DNA of 64,000 nt from Angiostrongylus vasorum (taxonomy: Eukaryota > Nematoda > Chromadorea > Rhabditida > Metastrongylidae). The notes under the pieces are model-generated. The model saw nothing but the letters and a program-made list of their open reading frames with translations. It was not told the origin of the DNA and did no database searches. The stretch lies in assembly GCA_018806985.1 (NCBI GenBank), contig JADANN010000018.1:1830501-1894500 (forward strand). The letters run 5' to 3'. This document shows positions 44,801 through 59,700 of this stretch, piece by piece (within the stretch, counting starts at the first letter, position 1; the number at the start of each line of letters is the position of its first letter). A program made the translations under genes and the position numbers.

Positions 44801-47800
44801 ATTTCTTGCGATTTCAAGGGGAAACTACGTTTGTACAACATTCAAGATATCAGTAAGTAGAGAACTCTAAGCTGCAGCCAAACCCACCAAACCCACCTGA
44901 ACCCGACACCCTGATGGCGGTTGCGAAACGTGAGGAAGTACTGAGTGCCCCATTAGATGCGAAGGTGTGTCATTTAGGTGTAATGTCTATGTCGTTCTAA
45001 TCAAGGCTAGAAATTGGACATTTCTTTGCTCACTGATTCAAATTTGAATACTTTTATATGACCCTTCTTCAAGTCTACTGTGCGAATGCCCTTCTCACAT
45101 TCGATTCGTTTCCTCGCATCCATCTTCCACGAAGATCTTCCAACTTTTACTTGTGGCTTTGGCTGTTGCTTGAGGATTTTCATTTGACCTTGGATGTGGT
45201 AGAATACTGGTGGAGTCGATTCCCCCTGCAGCCCCTAGATACCCAGTTGGATTGCAGGGAGTAATTTTTTTCCCGGACAAATCCGGTACCAATCTCCCGA
45301 CCCCGGAGGGATGATGGACTTGGTTGCCCCAGAGCGGAATTGAACTAGCACCATGCTGACCGACGTCACTACCACTGTGCTATCCGTCCCCTATTGTTTT
45401 CATTAAGGCTAGAAATTGAGAATTTCTTTGCTCGTTGATTCAAATCTGAATATAAGGCAACACAGATGCGCCGAAATGTCGTTGTCACATTTGACCGAGA
45501 AACAAATAATAAGTGTGCCGTGCACGTTTGTGTCAAATCTCTCGTTATGAAATTGGAGATATCAGTAATTGATGAATTTTTTGGTTTCAGCAATGAACAT
45601 GTGAATGCATTCTTTGAAGCGGTCTACCCACTACTGCTAGAAAGCTTGTCGTAGAATTAAACACTTGAATAACTCGTGTTCAGTAATCATAATGAGTCAC
45701 TTTTCACTCTTAGGGAGCCACCACTCCCTGTAGAATTCACCACGATCTATTAAGTGGATCTTTTTCAAATTTCACGAAACTGAAATGGAAAACTTCAGTA
45801 TCAGTGCAGTTGTTAAAACTCCGTTCAAAAGTTTCGTGGGATTGAGGAGCCCAGAATTTTACTTTTCGTGAAATAAACAGACCTATGTCTTGTTTTGAAA
45901 AATGTATATATTCTCTCTATATTTGTTCTGAATAGTAAAATTTATTGACAACAGAAATACGCGTTTGAAATTGGAGATCAAAAATCTGCACTAATTTTTA
46001 CTAACTTGGTGGCGTACTGATTTAGTATTGCTATGGCTAAAGCGAACAGAACTCTGAAGAGAAACGAATGATATTGTAGTGAGAAAAAAAACCAGAATGA
46101 AATTGAAAGCAAGCTGCTTACAAATTTCTGTGGATTATAACTCCATAGTGAGTCCATGTAGCGCATCGGTTAGAGGTGTACGGCTATACATACGTTCCCT
46201 TGGTTCTACCCCAAAACTTGCACTATCACAGCATCCGTCACGGATCGGCAAATCGGTACCCGACTTATTGTAGAGGTGACATCATTACATAATAAGTCCG
46301 TGAAAATCATTGCACAGACAATGTGTGATTGAAGCAGACACACGATGCAAAATGTCAGTGGTTGATTAATGCCGAAAGCTTTGTCCGTTATCCCTTTCTG
46401 ACTTCACTAGTTGGGCAATGTTTGTTCCTCTTATATTTAAGAAATCTATTTCATGATAGGGGGCGGATAGCATACTGGTAGTGATGCCCGTCGTCACAAG
46501 CATGGTGCTAGTTCGATTCCGGTTCGGGCCAACCAAGCCTCTCATCCCTCTGGAGCCAGGAAATTGGTACCGGACTTATCTGGGAACAAACTACTTTCTG
46601 CAGTCCAATTGGGAACGCTCCAGCCCTGCTATCTCAGGACTCCAGGAAAAACTGCTCGACCAGCATTCTAGGACATTCAAGATGAAATGATAAAGTTGGA
46701 AGTCCTTCGTGGACAATGGAAGCGAGGAAACGAATTGAATGTGAGAAGTGCTGTGATTCGCAAAGTAGACGTGAAGACGGCTCGAATAAAATTTTAAAAA
46801 AAAATTGAAAAAAGAGATTCGTGATAGGCATAAGCACAATATCTCAACCAGGTTCAGTGCTAGCCTAACGTATTTTATGGTTGTATGACTACCTAATTCT
46901 AGAGGTAGAATAAGTTGTGGTTTATGATCTTAGATAGGATCAGTCCCCTTTTCTACTGTATAGCGTTAAGCCCTTATTTCGTCCAAACTTTCATACAGAT
47001 TTTCTTTTCAGTGTGAGTTGTTAACTTAGCGCTGAAATCCTCAACAGGATTGTGTAGGGTGCTTCTTTGCACGCCCGTTTTTCGTAATAAAAACGGTACA
47101 CTGGTTTGCCTTGCTATTTAGTCCTCGGTTGGCCGACTAATTGCGTTAGTCGCAGTCTTGGAAGAATCATAGTCAAAAGAATGAGAACCTTCCTCCGATC
47201 CGCGAGGGCCAGCGACTGTCTTCATAGGAAAGCCTCAATCCTCTAGCATCTAAGATATTAATGAACAGAAAAAGGCAACAAATATCAAGCCACAATCTTA
47301 CGCACACACAAATCCAGGTTATCTTAGTAGATCTCGGTTGCAAGATAACGAAACGAGTTCAGGAAGCTTTGGGGTTTTACATGACTTATGAAGAAAAGTT
47401 TTGAACTAAGCAAAGACGAAGTAAATTACATTTTAGCTCGCAATTTTTGCTAAATAATAGTTGCTGGTAGTAGTAGTCGTGTGATATGAATGCTGGAAGC
47501 GAGGAACCTAGGTTAGGTGGAAGAATCTCGTTGACTCAGCATATTGGAGGTAACCCATGAATATACGAAAATCCCGACTTTTGCTGATTCGCTGTTCAAT
47601 CCTCTATCCAATAATGGGAAGGATCCCTTGATTAAATGATTATACCTTATTTTTTCATCCTGTTGTATTTTTACTTTAAGGTCACTTGGACGACATGTGC
47701 ATTAAGAACATGGAAATTGATCTAAAGGAGAACAGCTGCTTTGTCGTTAGTATGGGACATAAACCAGTCTTTGCGGAGCCTGCTTAGATGTGTTGTTTCA

Positions 47801-50631
47801 GTCTGGAATTGATGACATTTGGCTTAACTTTGGGTTCGTTCACCATCCACTAATTGACATGCTTCATGATGTCCTACATGACAGTGCCCGGTTTGCGGCG
47901 TTCTGTGACTGCATAATATTTTGTGTAATTTGTCTCACTTTTCGAGGTGTACGCCAGGGAACGTTTTCTACATTTACGAATTATAGAGAAGTTTGTTTTG
48001 TGATTTTTTTTTCAAACCAGATGACTATATTTCTTCTTATATGACCCTTCTTCACGTCTACTGTGTGGATTCCTGCACTTCCCACATTTGATTTGTTTTC
48101 TGGCATCCATTTTCCACGAAGATCTTCCAAGTTTTACGTGCGGCTTCGGTTGCTGCGATAGGATTTCCATTTCATCTTGAATGTTGTAGAATTCTGGTCG
48201 AACAATTCTTCCTTGAGTCCCTAAGGTAGCCGTGCTGGAGCGTTCCCAACTGGATCGCATGGAGTGGGTTTTTTCCCAGAGAAGGCCGGTACCAATTTCC
48301 TGACCCCGGAAGGATGAGAGGCTTGGTTGGCGCGGAGCAGAATCGGACTAACACCATGCTAGTGATGATAGACATCACTACGACTGTTCTATCCGCCACT
48401 TAAATGACAATAGATGAAGTGCAAATAGCTAAATAGCGTTTTCTTAGTTGGATTGAAATAGACATGTTGAATATCACTCTACTATTCCCTTGTGGGAGGT
48501 TCGCCGCTGACGTCGTCACCTAAAGATATATGTCGTGAAGGAAAAATAAAAAAAGAAAGAATCCCTGGACGTTGATCAATCCCTGAGGGATGCGCCATGC
48601 ATCGACCTCATTGGGCATTGTTGGAGGTGGTTAAATGCATATCTGGTCTTTATAATGACTCGCGGTGGACTACCAATGTATCGAGTTAGTGTCGCTTTCC
48701 TCCCAGACAAGTCTAGTATCAATTTGTGGACTCCGAAGGGATGGAACGCTTGGTAAGTCCGAGCGCGAGGATAGATCTCATGTGTATTGCGGGATGCTTC
48801 CTACCACAGTGCCACGCGCGCCCATTAGAAAAAATAAACAATGTCGAGCTGTCGTTCCCTAAGTTCCCTTGTCCCGACTCAACTTCGTATCGTATAATTT
48901 TAAACTTTAGGTGGATTGTCAATATACGGAACCCATTTCGTTATATTGGCTCTAATAAAGTGCTCAACGAATGTAAGAGAGATTGTCACTTATTAGTCGC
49001 TGGATATTTCCCATTCAAGAACACAAATACTCCATCTGGATATCGAGCTTTTGCCGCTAGTGCCATGATGCTTCATTCTGGCTTATTAGGTGATAGTACT
49101 CCACATTTTCGTTCAAATACTAGTACACAGTAATTCATTTTGTCAAAATGCATGCCATAATAACCTTTTCAGAGGACGAGTTTACTTGCCTTGGTGTCAT
49201 CACTAATGAACATTTGGCACGAGAGGTTGGGATGCGTTTCGATGGGGATATTGTTACTTACAGTCTCGAAAGTGGTTCGAGTTTGAACTTTCTTTGTATT
49301 ACATATGTCTAGTGAGTAATCAGTTATGTCTAGTATTTTTGTAACATTCTCTTGTTTAACGAATTATGACGGGATACCGTGCGTTGTTTATTTCACGCCA
49401 GCGCCGTGGTTTTATGAGCTTCATATTGCTCAGGTTTTACTAATATAGTGTCCATTTCCAGATTCGGAGACTCGGTGGTCATTCGATATTTCTCGTACTG
49501 CGGATAACATTGTAGAATGGGTGAAACGGAGACGTAGTGAAGCTATAGTGAAGTGGATACATTCTAGTACGTTGGAGTAATTTCTTGTATACGTATTCAA
49601 AACCGTAAAGTGAATCTCTGTCACGGTAAATTTCTGTGACGTACCATGGCTAACTGCTCGCCCAATGCTCATTTCAAGGCATTATGTAAAAGCTGTGAGG
49701 CTTTTGCTGTCTTCTGAATGAACGGAGCTCACTGAGCACCTTTGATGCACAGTGGGAACTGTTACTGCGCAAACGAGTTACTCAGTGATTTACTGAACCA
49801 CAGGGGGGATGTAGGTGGTCGTCAACATAGCCTATCTTTCCTGGCTGCACACTGGGTGATGGCATCACATTTTAGGAAATTAGAAGTTTGAAAACGTCTT
49901 TAAATGGGTATCTCTCATACCTTGTTTCTTGTACCCTCAATGCAATGAAATCAGTTGGAAGTTGCTTTTAAGTCTGTGTCAATTATATTGTTACTTCTTG
50001 ATAAGATGTATTAGAACCTTTCTTTCAAGGTACTCAATGTCATTCAGTGGTTTCCAAAGGTAAAATCGTTTAAAATTAGAGATAACATTGATGGTGCTAA
50101 TATTGCAGACCGTAATACTGAGATAATGACGGCGCAACTGGCACAACTTCTGAATGAGTCTGCCATTTTGCTTTTAGTTACACCGTTGACCGTTGTCTAT
50201 AGAGGCCAATCTGATGTATTGCTATTCACCGATGTAAGTTTGTTTTTTTTTCAAGGCCTTATTCGGGCGAATCTTTTTTCCTTTTTTTTTGAATCTGCGT
50301 AGGTGTGGCATCCATTTCCAACTAGACTTCCTTTCTACCTATAAAATATCCGTATTTATTCTGGAAAGGTTTGCCAACAAATTATTTGCCAAACATGTTT
50401 TAATGTTGACAGAACATTACGTTTATTAATCAGTACGTGCTTTAAAAAGGTTTTCCTCAATTGATTTTGAATCATACAGGCAGTAAGTGAAAGGGTCAAA
50501 ATACTGACTCTTCAAATTGCCGCTCATGTTATCATTGGAGTTTGTCCTATACGTCTCTAAATTGCTCAGCTTCACAAATTACTATCCTAGTAGAAGTCTA
50601 TATGGTACAAATGATATGCATATATGTATGC

Positions 50632-50670
<39 letters not shown>

Positions 50671-50678
50671 TATATATA

Positions 50679-50725
<47 letters not shown>

Positions 50726-53700
50726 ATAAAGCTCCCAATGTTGATCAGCCCCCTGAGCGATGCGCTATGCATTCTCATAATTGTCGTAGAGGTGATTTAA
50801 TGCATATCTGGCCTTTACAAATGACTCGTGGCCTACTCGCCCCGAGCTCACCGTGCTTCTTATCCTTCCGAGGCCGGCAAATTGGTACCGGACTTGTCGG
50901 GGAAAAAAAATCACCCTCTGCAATCGAAATGGAACGCTCTGGCCCAGCTATGTGACTCCAAGGAGAATTCACTTCGCCAGCAGTCAACGACCGAGTGGAA
51001 GGAAAATCCTCAAACAGCACCTGAAGCCACATGTACAAAGTCAGAAGACCTCTGTGGATGATGCATGTGAGGAAACGAATCGAATTCGGGAACAGTTCAT
51101 CCTGTACGGTCACAGTAGACCAGAAATAGTCATCCCAAATTCTTTTGTTTGAGAAACTTCTAGGAAGCAATCACGCTTCCGATTAGAAACCAGAATATGC
51201 ACAAGAAAGTGAAAAGTATTCACTTTATGTGGTAAATACCGGTGTCTAAATAGTTGCAAATTCATGGTATCCTGGAATAAGTGAAAACAAGAGAGCAGGT
51301 TCAAAGTAACCATTCTTCTAGAAACCTTTTTTCTTTTACTAACTTCTGATACACTTACGTTTACTAGTACATAACAACTGTGGGTTTAATGTTGAAAGGG
51401 AGGCATTTACTTGCCACCGACATTTCAAAACTCTCGACAGTAATAAAGTCAAAATGAGCATATATAGCTTAGTCGCAGAGGTGCCCTGCAGTGAAGATGA
51501 GTTCGTGAATTCGATAAGTAGCAGAGCAAGCCTTCAGGACAATCTCTTAATCCTACCGTAAAAATTAGCATCTATGCGAAGTGATCTTTCGGCAAAAACA
51601 TATGGTGAAGGATAAGATGTACGTATTTAGTCGAAGATCGATTTAGTCGATTATGGCTATGGACTGAAGGATCCAATCATGAAGCAAAGGCAGTGAGAAT
51701 TTCCGTTTTCTAATCGTTCCTCCAATATGTCGACGCAAACTTGTTTCTTCCACTTCGCCTCGCTTCTTTCGTTCTCAACGTTAACGTCATACGCTTACCA
51801 GCATCACCAGCTACTATTTACTAAAAACTGGAAGCTGTAAAATGACTTCACCACAGAATTCGGTGGATTGATTCTAGCCGCACTTATCTGGAAGGGTGAA
51901 ATGTCTGCCTTGAGACATATGTTAGCCACCAAATGTAATACTATTGAAGAAATACGCATTCATTCGTGTGCGGTTGTTGTTTTAGATGAATACATGAGGC
52001 ATTTCTTGCGGATTCACTAACACCGAGCATTTTTGCCATTTGATTCTACGCACCAACTAATTTGTAATCACTTCGACAACATAACTGCTTAACGAAATAT
52101 TTCGGTATAAATATGGAGCAAAGTGGGATGGTCACATATCGGTACACCGTCGAATGGGGGAATATGGTAATATAAGAATTATTTATTTGGGGGTTTGCTT
52201 ATGATCGCAACCATCAAAACAAGAGCATCTCTTTTCTCTCGTTAGTTTTGAAAAAACACTTATCAAAGTGGAACACTTTGAAAGAAAATGTAGAGATTGG
52301 TGTGTGATACCAAGACCGATTTTGCATTACCGTTGGGTGGTACCGATTAGGTGATGTAAGGTTGTCAACACGTTCTTTAGTTCTCAACCACTAATTATCT
52401 TTTATCAATGTATATGCTACTCTGAAGCCACAAGTAAAAGCTGGAAGATCTGCGTGGACAGTGGATGAGAGGAAACGAATCTAATGTGAGAAGTGCTGGG
52501 ATCCGCACAGTACACGTGAAGACGGATCAAATAAAATAAATAAATAGAAAAATAAGCTGCTCTAGAAAGGCGATGTTGCTGACAGATTAACCGTTGTTAA
52601 CTAATAGTCGAGTTAACAATCTCGTATCAGCTAATCAACGGCAGACCATATTAAAGCAACAATCTTTTGATGTTGACTGCCACATGGTGGGTAATAACTT
52701 CTTAACATCATACGATTGTTGGAAAACGCACCCTACTGATTACTGTAGAGTAGGGTAGCACTGCACGTGTTTGCTAAGCTGTAACTGCAAGTTTAGAAGA
52801 TACGTTTTAGTTAGCAAGGGAATATTGGAACTGTGACAACAACGATTTGTTATCAGTAGTACCAACTGAGGATGAACGTGTTGTACCTAGAACTTTTTCT
52901 CAGGAGGCATCAAGTGACAAATTAGCATGTGCTGAATTCCTTGATGACGTAGCCAAGGTAGGCTTAACGTTTGAATATATCGTTTTTGTCTACGGGATAG
53001 TTAGTTTCTGTGTTTAGGATGTAGTTTTTCTTGTGTCAAGCTTTTATTTCCTCATTCTGGGAATGTACAGAAAGGTTCCATCCACAATTATTTAAAGATG
53101 GACTCGTGCTGCCGTTCGCTGTTGCCATCTGTGGACTGGAATATAGCATGCGCTTCGTCAAGCAAATATCATTGGGAGGACGACGAGATAAACACACTTG
53201 AAGAACGACATAAGGAGTCAGGGCGTACACGCAATCACTGGACAGAACAAGTGCTCGTTGCAACGAAGCAGTGCGTGGCAGCGCGAAATGCGGGCTTAAA
53301 TGCAAGCACGTTCTACACCAATTGTTTTATGACTGCATATATATACATCTATATATACACATATATGTATATATACATATATATGTGTATATATATCTGC
53401 GTATACATATATATACATATATATGTATATATATGTGGGAATCTTGTCTCTGCAAGGCAACATTTTACGCATCCTTCACATTGGTATTATAGATATTGTC
53501 CTATCACGATGCTGCACGTATTATGAACGCCTTTCTCGGCATGAGTTGACACCGACACACAAGGCAAATGGTGAGATGTTCTTTCTACTTCCACTTGTTA
53601 TTTACTGTAAATTTTTGTTGGCCATAATGGCGGTCTATTTGTTTTTTCTTTTTGGATGCAATCTTTTACATCTTTAACACTTAAAATTCGACGCATGTTG

Positions 53701-56700
53701 ACTATGACGAATTCGGAGCTAAAGTAATAACCACTTTCTACTTTAAACTAGAACGCAGATGGTAGTAATCCTTATCAATATAAACAAAGATTTTACATAT
53801 CTTTACCTACGAAACGCAAGCTTTCTTCCATTTTAGCAATTTTAGATTTCAACTTTTTTAGAATCCACGGAGATGGGAGGTACTTTGTTAATCATCTTTT
53901 ACGGAGAGGCTCGTACCTTTTTTTTCTTTTTTGGAAATTTCAAAGATTTAAACTTCAGCTTTAGCTCTAGTGGGAATTTTGGCTCTAAATTTATTTGTGA
54001 GCAAGAGAGAAGCAATATCCTTAAATTAATACATTTTTTCTCTATACGACACATCCTTTACAATTACTGTCCGGATCTCGGCATTTCTTGAACTCGATTC
54101 GTTTCCTTGCATCCATTATCCACGAAAGTCTTTTTTGCATATGGCTTCGGCGTGAGATGAGGGATTTTTCCTTTCGTTATGAATGCCACTGAACACTAGT
54201 GGAGTCGATTCTCCTTCGAGTCTTGATATAACCAGGCTAGGGCCTTCACAATTTGATTGTGGAAAGGGAAATTTTTCCAAAGAACTCTACGATGTGGTAG
54301 TAATGCCTTTAATTTCGAGCACGGCGCTGGTTTGACCCCCGATCAGGCCCTCTTGAACTCCCATCCCTTCGAAATAGGGATATTTATACCACAGTTGTGC
54401 GGCATAAAGTCGTCCCTTCCCATAAACTAGTGCCGGCCAGTGTCTTTGATGAAGATTTGCCAATTCTCCAACACGGTTATCTCAGGATTCTAGCGAGAAT
54501 CGAATCGACTACCATTCAGCGGCTTCAAAAGACCAAAAGTGCTCAAGCAGTAGCCGAATCCACAGGCCTGTCCGAAGGCCTTTGTCTATAATGGATTTGG
54601 ATTGAATGCAAAAAGTGTTCACATTCGCACATTTGGTTTCGGGTCATGTAAAAGCATTTGTTTTTTTCTTCTTACGTATTATGTAGTTTTGCATCTCTCT
54701 CCATTTTCTTTTTTTTATTTTTTTATGTGAAATTCTGTCTCTTTTATCTGGTAAGAAAAACTCGTCCATAATCCGGCCGCGGTGTCATCTACCTTTGGTA
54801 GTCAGTTGCCCGATATGTGCTGAGGGAATTTTGGCATTTGTTATTTTTTTTATATCCTTTCATTTCACACAATGTGATGACTTTTCGATAGGGGAACACC
54901 AGTCAATTGCTAGTCAGAGCTGAGTTTTGTACGTTGGAGTCAGATTGGTGGGAAACCATTTTGTTGTCATTTTTTATAGAATCTTCATGGAAAATGAACA
55001 AGAGGAAGCTAGAAATATTAAGGACAAGGAATAATCTATACTACGTATTGGAGAAAGTAAAGAGAGGATAGGATAAATGATAAATCAATTGTGTGTGATC
55101 AATCATTATGGTTCTCTTCGGTTCACTTCGGTGACACTCAGTCTTGTGTGGACTAACTACTGTTACTTATCTTCGGAACTGATGTGTTTTAAGAATTATG
55201 TATGGCTGTTTGGTATTTGCTTGTGACTTAGACCAACAAATGTGGACAGCTGATCAAATAATTCTCGAAATTCTTCTTGAGCAAACACGAAGTGTTACTT
55301 TATTCTTTATTCTGCTAAGGCTGAAGTTTCGGTAGTATCGCCTTCTTCAGAGCCGTTCTTTACGTGTCTTCCACTGAGGAAGAACAGCTGATTAGAAGTC
55401 GCTTGATGGCTAGTTCTATTTGTTAAACCGAGTCGCGATGTTCACGTTTAAGACCAAACTGCATTGGAGCTTAATTCAAACGTATGTACAATTTTATATA
55501 TACTGGAAGAGACCGACTGAGCGTGAAAGAAGTGGAGGCGCTGTTTTGGTTGTTAGAAGAATTACCAAGGTTTAACGACTTCAGATCTGCTAGCAAACAT
55601 GCTAAGCTGCTTGGTACTAAATGCAGCCAATACAAGAAGTATCTGCGTTTAGATTTTTTCAATAGTAAGCACAGAAAATTTTGTTCGTAGAATTAGTGGG
55701 CTGTAGGTATTGTAAACTGTATGTGGAGAATGTAAGTTTATATTGTAATGTAAATTTAAGTGCGAAGTTTATATCATCAGCGAAAGATTGTAAGAATAAC
55801 AGTGAGAGTCTTTAATGTTTTTGAAAAGCACTATGAAAACAAGGCGATGAGTGATTCCTTCCCACAACTAGTAATTTTGCTAACGCTTGCTATTCGTTCA
55901 TAAAGATTAAATAAAGGATAAAGCTCTCGTCTTTGATCAATCCCCGAGGGATGCGCCATGCATTCGACTTCATTAAGCATCGTTGGAGGTGAATGAATGC
56001 ATGTTTGGCCTTTTACAACGACTCGCAGTGGCATACCGATGTATCGAGCCAGTGGTGCCATCCTGCCAAACAAGTCTGGTATGAATTTGCCGACCTCGGA
56101 GGCATGGAGTGGTTGCTGGGCTTGGGGGGCTGGGATCGACCCCAGTGTATTGCAAGGCTTCAGACCACTGAACTACAAGCGCCCTCCTTTCATCCATACT
56201 TCACTTCTTTCTACATGCTTAAGTGGTTTCCTATGTTATAGTATCACGTAAATGTCCGTGCGTATGGAAACGTGGAACTGCCGCTGTGACATCTTACCAC
56301 GTTGCTCACCCTAACGGTCTGTGGTACGCCATGTTTGCAACAAGCAGGAAAATCACCATGGATTCGGACGAAGGAACTCGTTTCAGTAACGACTCCTTGT
56401 GAATTATAATATGCCGGAATGAAAAATCGGTTATATTTGCTTTGTACTTTCAAAAGCGTCCAGGAAGTATGTACTGTCATCTGATACTCGTTGAACACGC
56501 GCCAGCAGTGTTTTCATTTGTCTCTATCGCATTTATTAGCGCTTGGGTCTTGTTCGCGCTGACCATCTTGTTTTTCCTACACATTCTTCATGAGGGACTT
56601 CTGATCATTGAGTTCTGAGTAGTTAAATCGCTAACAGTCCTTGTCCATCAGTTGTCGTTAAGGCGCATTGCGTCTCTTGGCCAGTTCAAAAATCAGGCGG

Positions 56701-59700
56701 TTCGCCTGATTTTCGACGTTATAGCATGCACAGCGGCGTCGCTGATCTGTGTGCGTTGACGTAGGTCGGAAATGTGGATTGCATCCCTCGCTTGCGTGAT
56801 GCGGTGTACTCCCACATCATCTTGTCGGCTGAACGTTCGATAGCGCTAAATGGCCTTTCATGTTGCGCGCTTAGTGACCACCAGGCTTCCTACCTGTATG
56901 TTAATACGAGAAGAGTCTCGAATTTGAAGAGGTCCGTACAGAGTCGGGTGTTCACCACATCCTCGACGCTTTTGATTGTTTCCCAAGCCTATTGTTTCCT
57001 CCTGCTCTCTTAGAGGTCAGTGACCTTTTCTAGGTCGATAAAGTTAAGACGGTGGTCTCTTGCAATCTTGCTAGATTTCAGTAACTTTCGGTTTTCGACG
57101 TGAATATTCTATAAGGAACAGAAATTTTTATAACCGCTGAAATTCCAGATTCGGTTTTTTAGTCTAAGTTATGTGTTCAACCTAATAGAGCTCGTTTGTA
57201 CTCGTTTCAAAATGCATATCTATATCATATTGATGGATTTACTGTTATTAACTACTTTTCTTTATATCGTTCTTTGCTCCTACCTGTAATTTTTTGTTTT
57301 CGTTTTTTTATATAGCAGGTATGGATGCATCATTTTCAATGTTGGCATTGGAGCCCTAAAAATTTGAAGCGACCTCTTTTTCAGTGCTAAAATTGACTCA
57401 CGATCAAGAACTGAAGCTGGTAGATTTATGCACGCGAGGTCGTTTATTCGAATATATGAAATATCCTATGGTCAACGAGGTATGTGTTTTCTATTCAGTC
57501 TATCCGCACTTAAGATAGACGCAAGACAGTTGTGTTGGGTTTTTATTCTGGAAATTACTGAAAATGACAAGATGATCTGGAACTACGTTTACATTTCTAT
57601 CAGATGTATTACAGATTTAAACTATGATTCAGTGTTGAAAATGATAGGAAATTAAAATATTAGAAGGGAAACGAAAAGTGCAACGGTAAAGATTGTTGAC
57701 ATCTGAATGGCCTAATTCATCCATTCTATTTGGAAGAAAAAAGCAAAACTCCAAGTTTCTCTGAGTAACCTCGCAATTAGATTTTGATATTGCGTAAAAA
57801 TTTCAGCTGTGTCATAATTGTATTAGGCCGAGTCCTAGAGTACTGATGGAATTATCTACTTTGATAATTTGATAGCCTGCCTTCTTGTGTTGTGCAAAAT
57901 CATGATCAGGTCTTCTTCCATCCATTTTTTACCTTCTTAGTTCTCGTCTATGGTGTGTCTATGGTGATGAGCTGTTTCGAATTTTATGATGGCGATCATT
58001 CTCTGGTCTATAAATCGTTTGCAACCGCTATTACTACTGGTTTACTTCGTTGTAAGGTGCGTGTGGCGCAGTGGTGGGAGGCTCCCTGCAACACTAACGT
58101 GGAATCCATCCCCGCGTCCATATCCCACCAAGCCTTCCATCCATCCGCGGTCGGCAAATTCGTACCAGGCTTGTCATCTTGGGAGGATAGCAGCACTGGC
58201 TTGATACATCGGTAGGCCACCGCGAGTCATTGTAAAGGCCAGATATGCATACAGTCACCTCCAAACGATGCTTAATGAAGTCGAATGCTGGCGCATCCCT
58301 CAGGGATTGATCAACGCCGAGAGCTTTATCCTTTATTTTGTCCTTTTTACTTCGTTGTAGTTCTCATTGAGAACTGTTGTTCTTGTCATCGTCAACTGTC
58401 GTCGTTTTTCGATAGACTAATCTGTGTTTTGCTTTCTAAATGAGTTCGCTTGAATATAGGATATTTTTTTGAGGGTCTGAAAGGAATATTTTGTGTGAGC
58501 ATTATACTTTAGAAAACATTGTTCATTTTCTATGTAAATTGACCTCAGAATTCCTCATATAATTGAGGTGTGAACTTAGGTCTCAGCTAGGTAGAAGAGA
58601 GCTGTGTGGTTAAGTTAAAAGGGGAGTTTTGGTCCTTAACTTAATCAAAAGTGTTTCGAAACGCCCAAGAGGAACACTGTGTTTCCGCAATCGTCCCGCC
58701 CATATGTCGTTTATCTGTTTATTTGCTTCAGAATCTTTCTGATAGTTTACTACGTCATCGTGGCTACGAGTGTTCATAAGTGTGCTAAACTAATTTTCTA
58801 ATGTCATGCTGTCATACTAGATAATGTCATACTCCTAATATCAGTCGAACGAGCAGAGCCCACTGGGTGCTCGACACATTTAAGAACGGTCTACCTTGTA
58901 AAGTTACTACGTCATTACCGAGATTACAAATGGTATGGATGATGTAGGTGGTTGCTATAGTAAGTAAATAAACTAGGTAATAGGTATAGTTAGCAAAAGA
59001 TACATATAAGTAAGTTATGAGGTCTAATAGATAGGAAAACATTCGGAAGTAAGGAATCTTAGACCAGTCGCTGACCTCAAACAAGGTTGTTTTGCATACG
59101 AAAGCCAACAGGAAGAATCTTCGCGGCTGCTTCTCTAGTTTCTCGTTAATTCCTCTGCATTGGCTTCACGAATATTATCCTATCAAGCCTACAGTGTACT
59201 GTATGAAGAATGAAGATCAATCGGATGACTAAGCAGGGTAGGATTTCGACGAATTGCTGCATATATCGCATCCAGACCGTTGCTAGGGTTACAGAATTTT
59301 GTCGGAAATACCAACCTTTTTTTGGCCTTTGTCAACTGTGAAAAAAAGCTGGACACAAAAACAACTTTATGGGCTTATGGGTTGATACACACGATATTCG
59401 GAATACATCACCACCATGAACGATGATCGAAAAATGCTGAGGGCAATTCTGATATACAAGTTTTTTTCACTTAAAAAATTAAACAAGATTAGAATTTGAG
59501 CCTATGATAGTGTTAGGCACGTGTAGCATTGTGTTTAGAGGTGCCCTGCAGTACACACAGGGTCATTGGTTCGATACACTACACGCGTAAACCAAGCTCT
59601 CCATTCTTCGGGTTTCAGCAAATTGATAGCACACTTGTCTGAGAAAAACCGTTGCTTTGATACATAATATCCATGGCACATCGCTAAAGGATTGGTCAAC

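Noticed and set aside
47692..47786. Possible exon [20 protein letters not shown] between exons 6 and 7
   Set aside because: Acceptor-like TTTAAG is present, but the phase is incompatible with exons 6 and 7 and no similarity to the homologue was seen.
50488..50520. Possible extra TXNDC11-like exon ([20 protein letters not shown]) after exon 10
   Set aside because: Joining exon 10 directly to exon 11 keeps phase and gives the better match to the known protein. This segment has no convincing donor.
58055..58130. True tRNA gene at the family C head
   Set aside because: A and B boxes are present, but the acceptor stem does not close and the sequence continues into the SINE core and tail.
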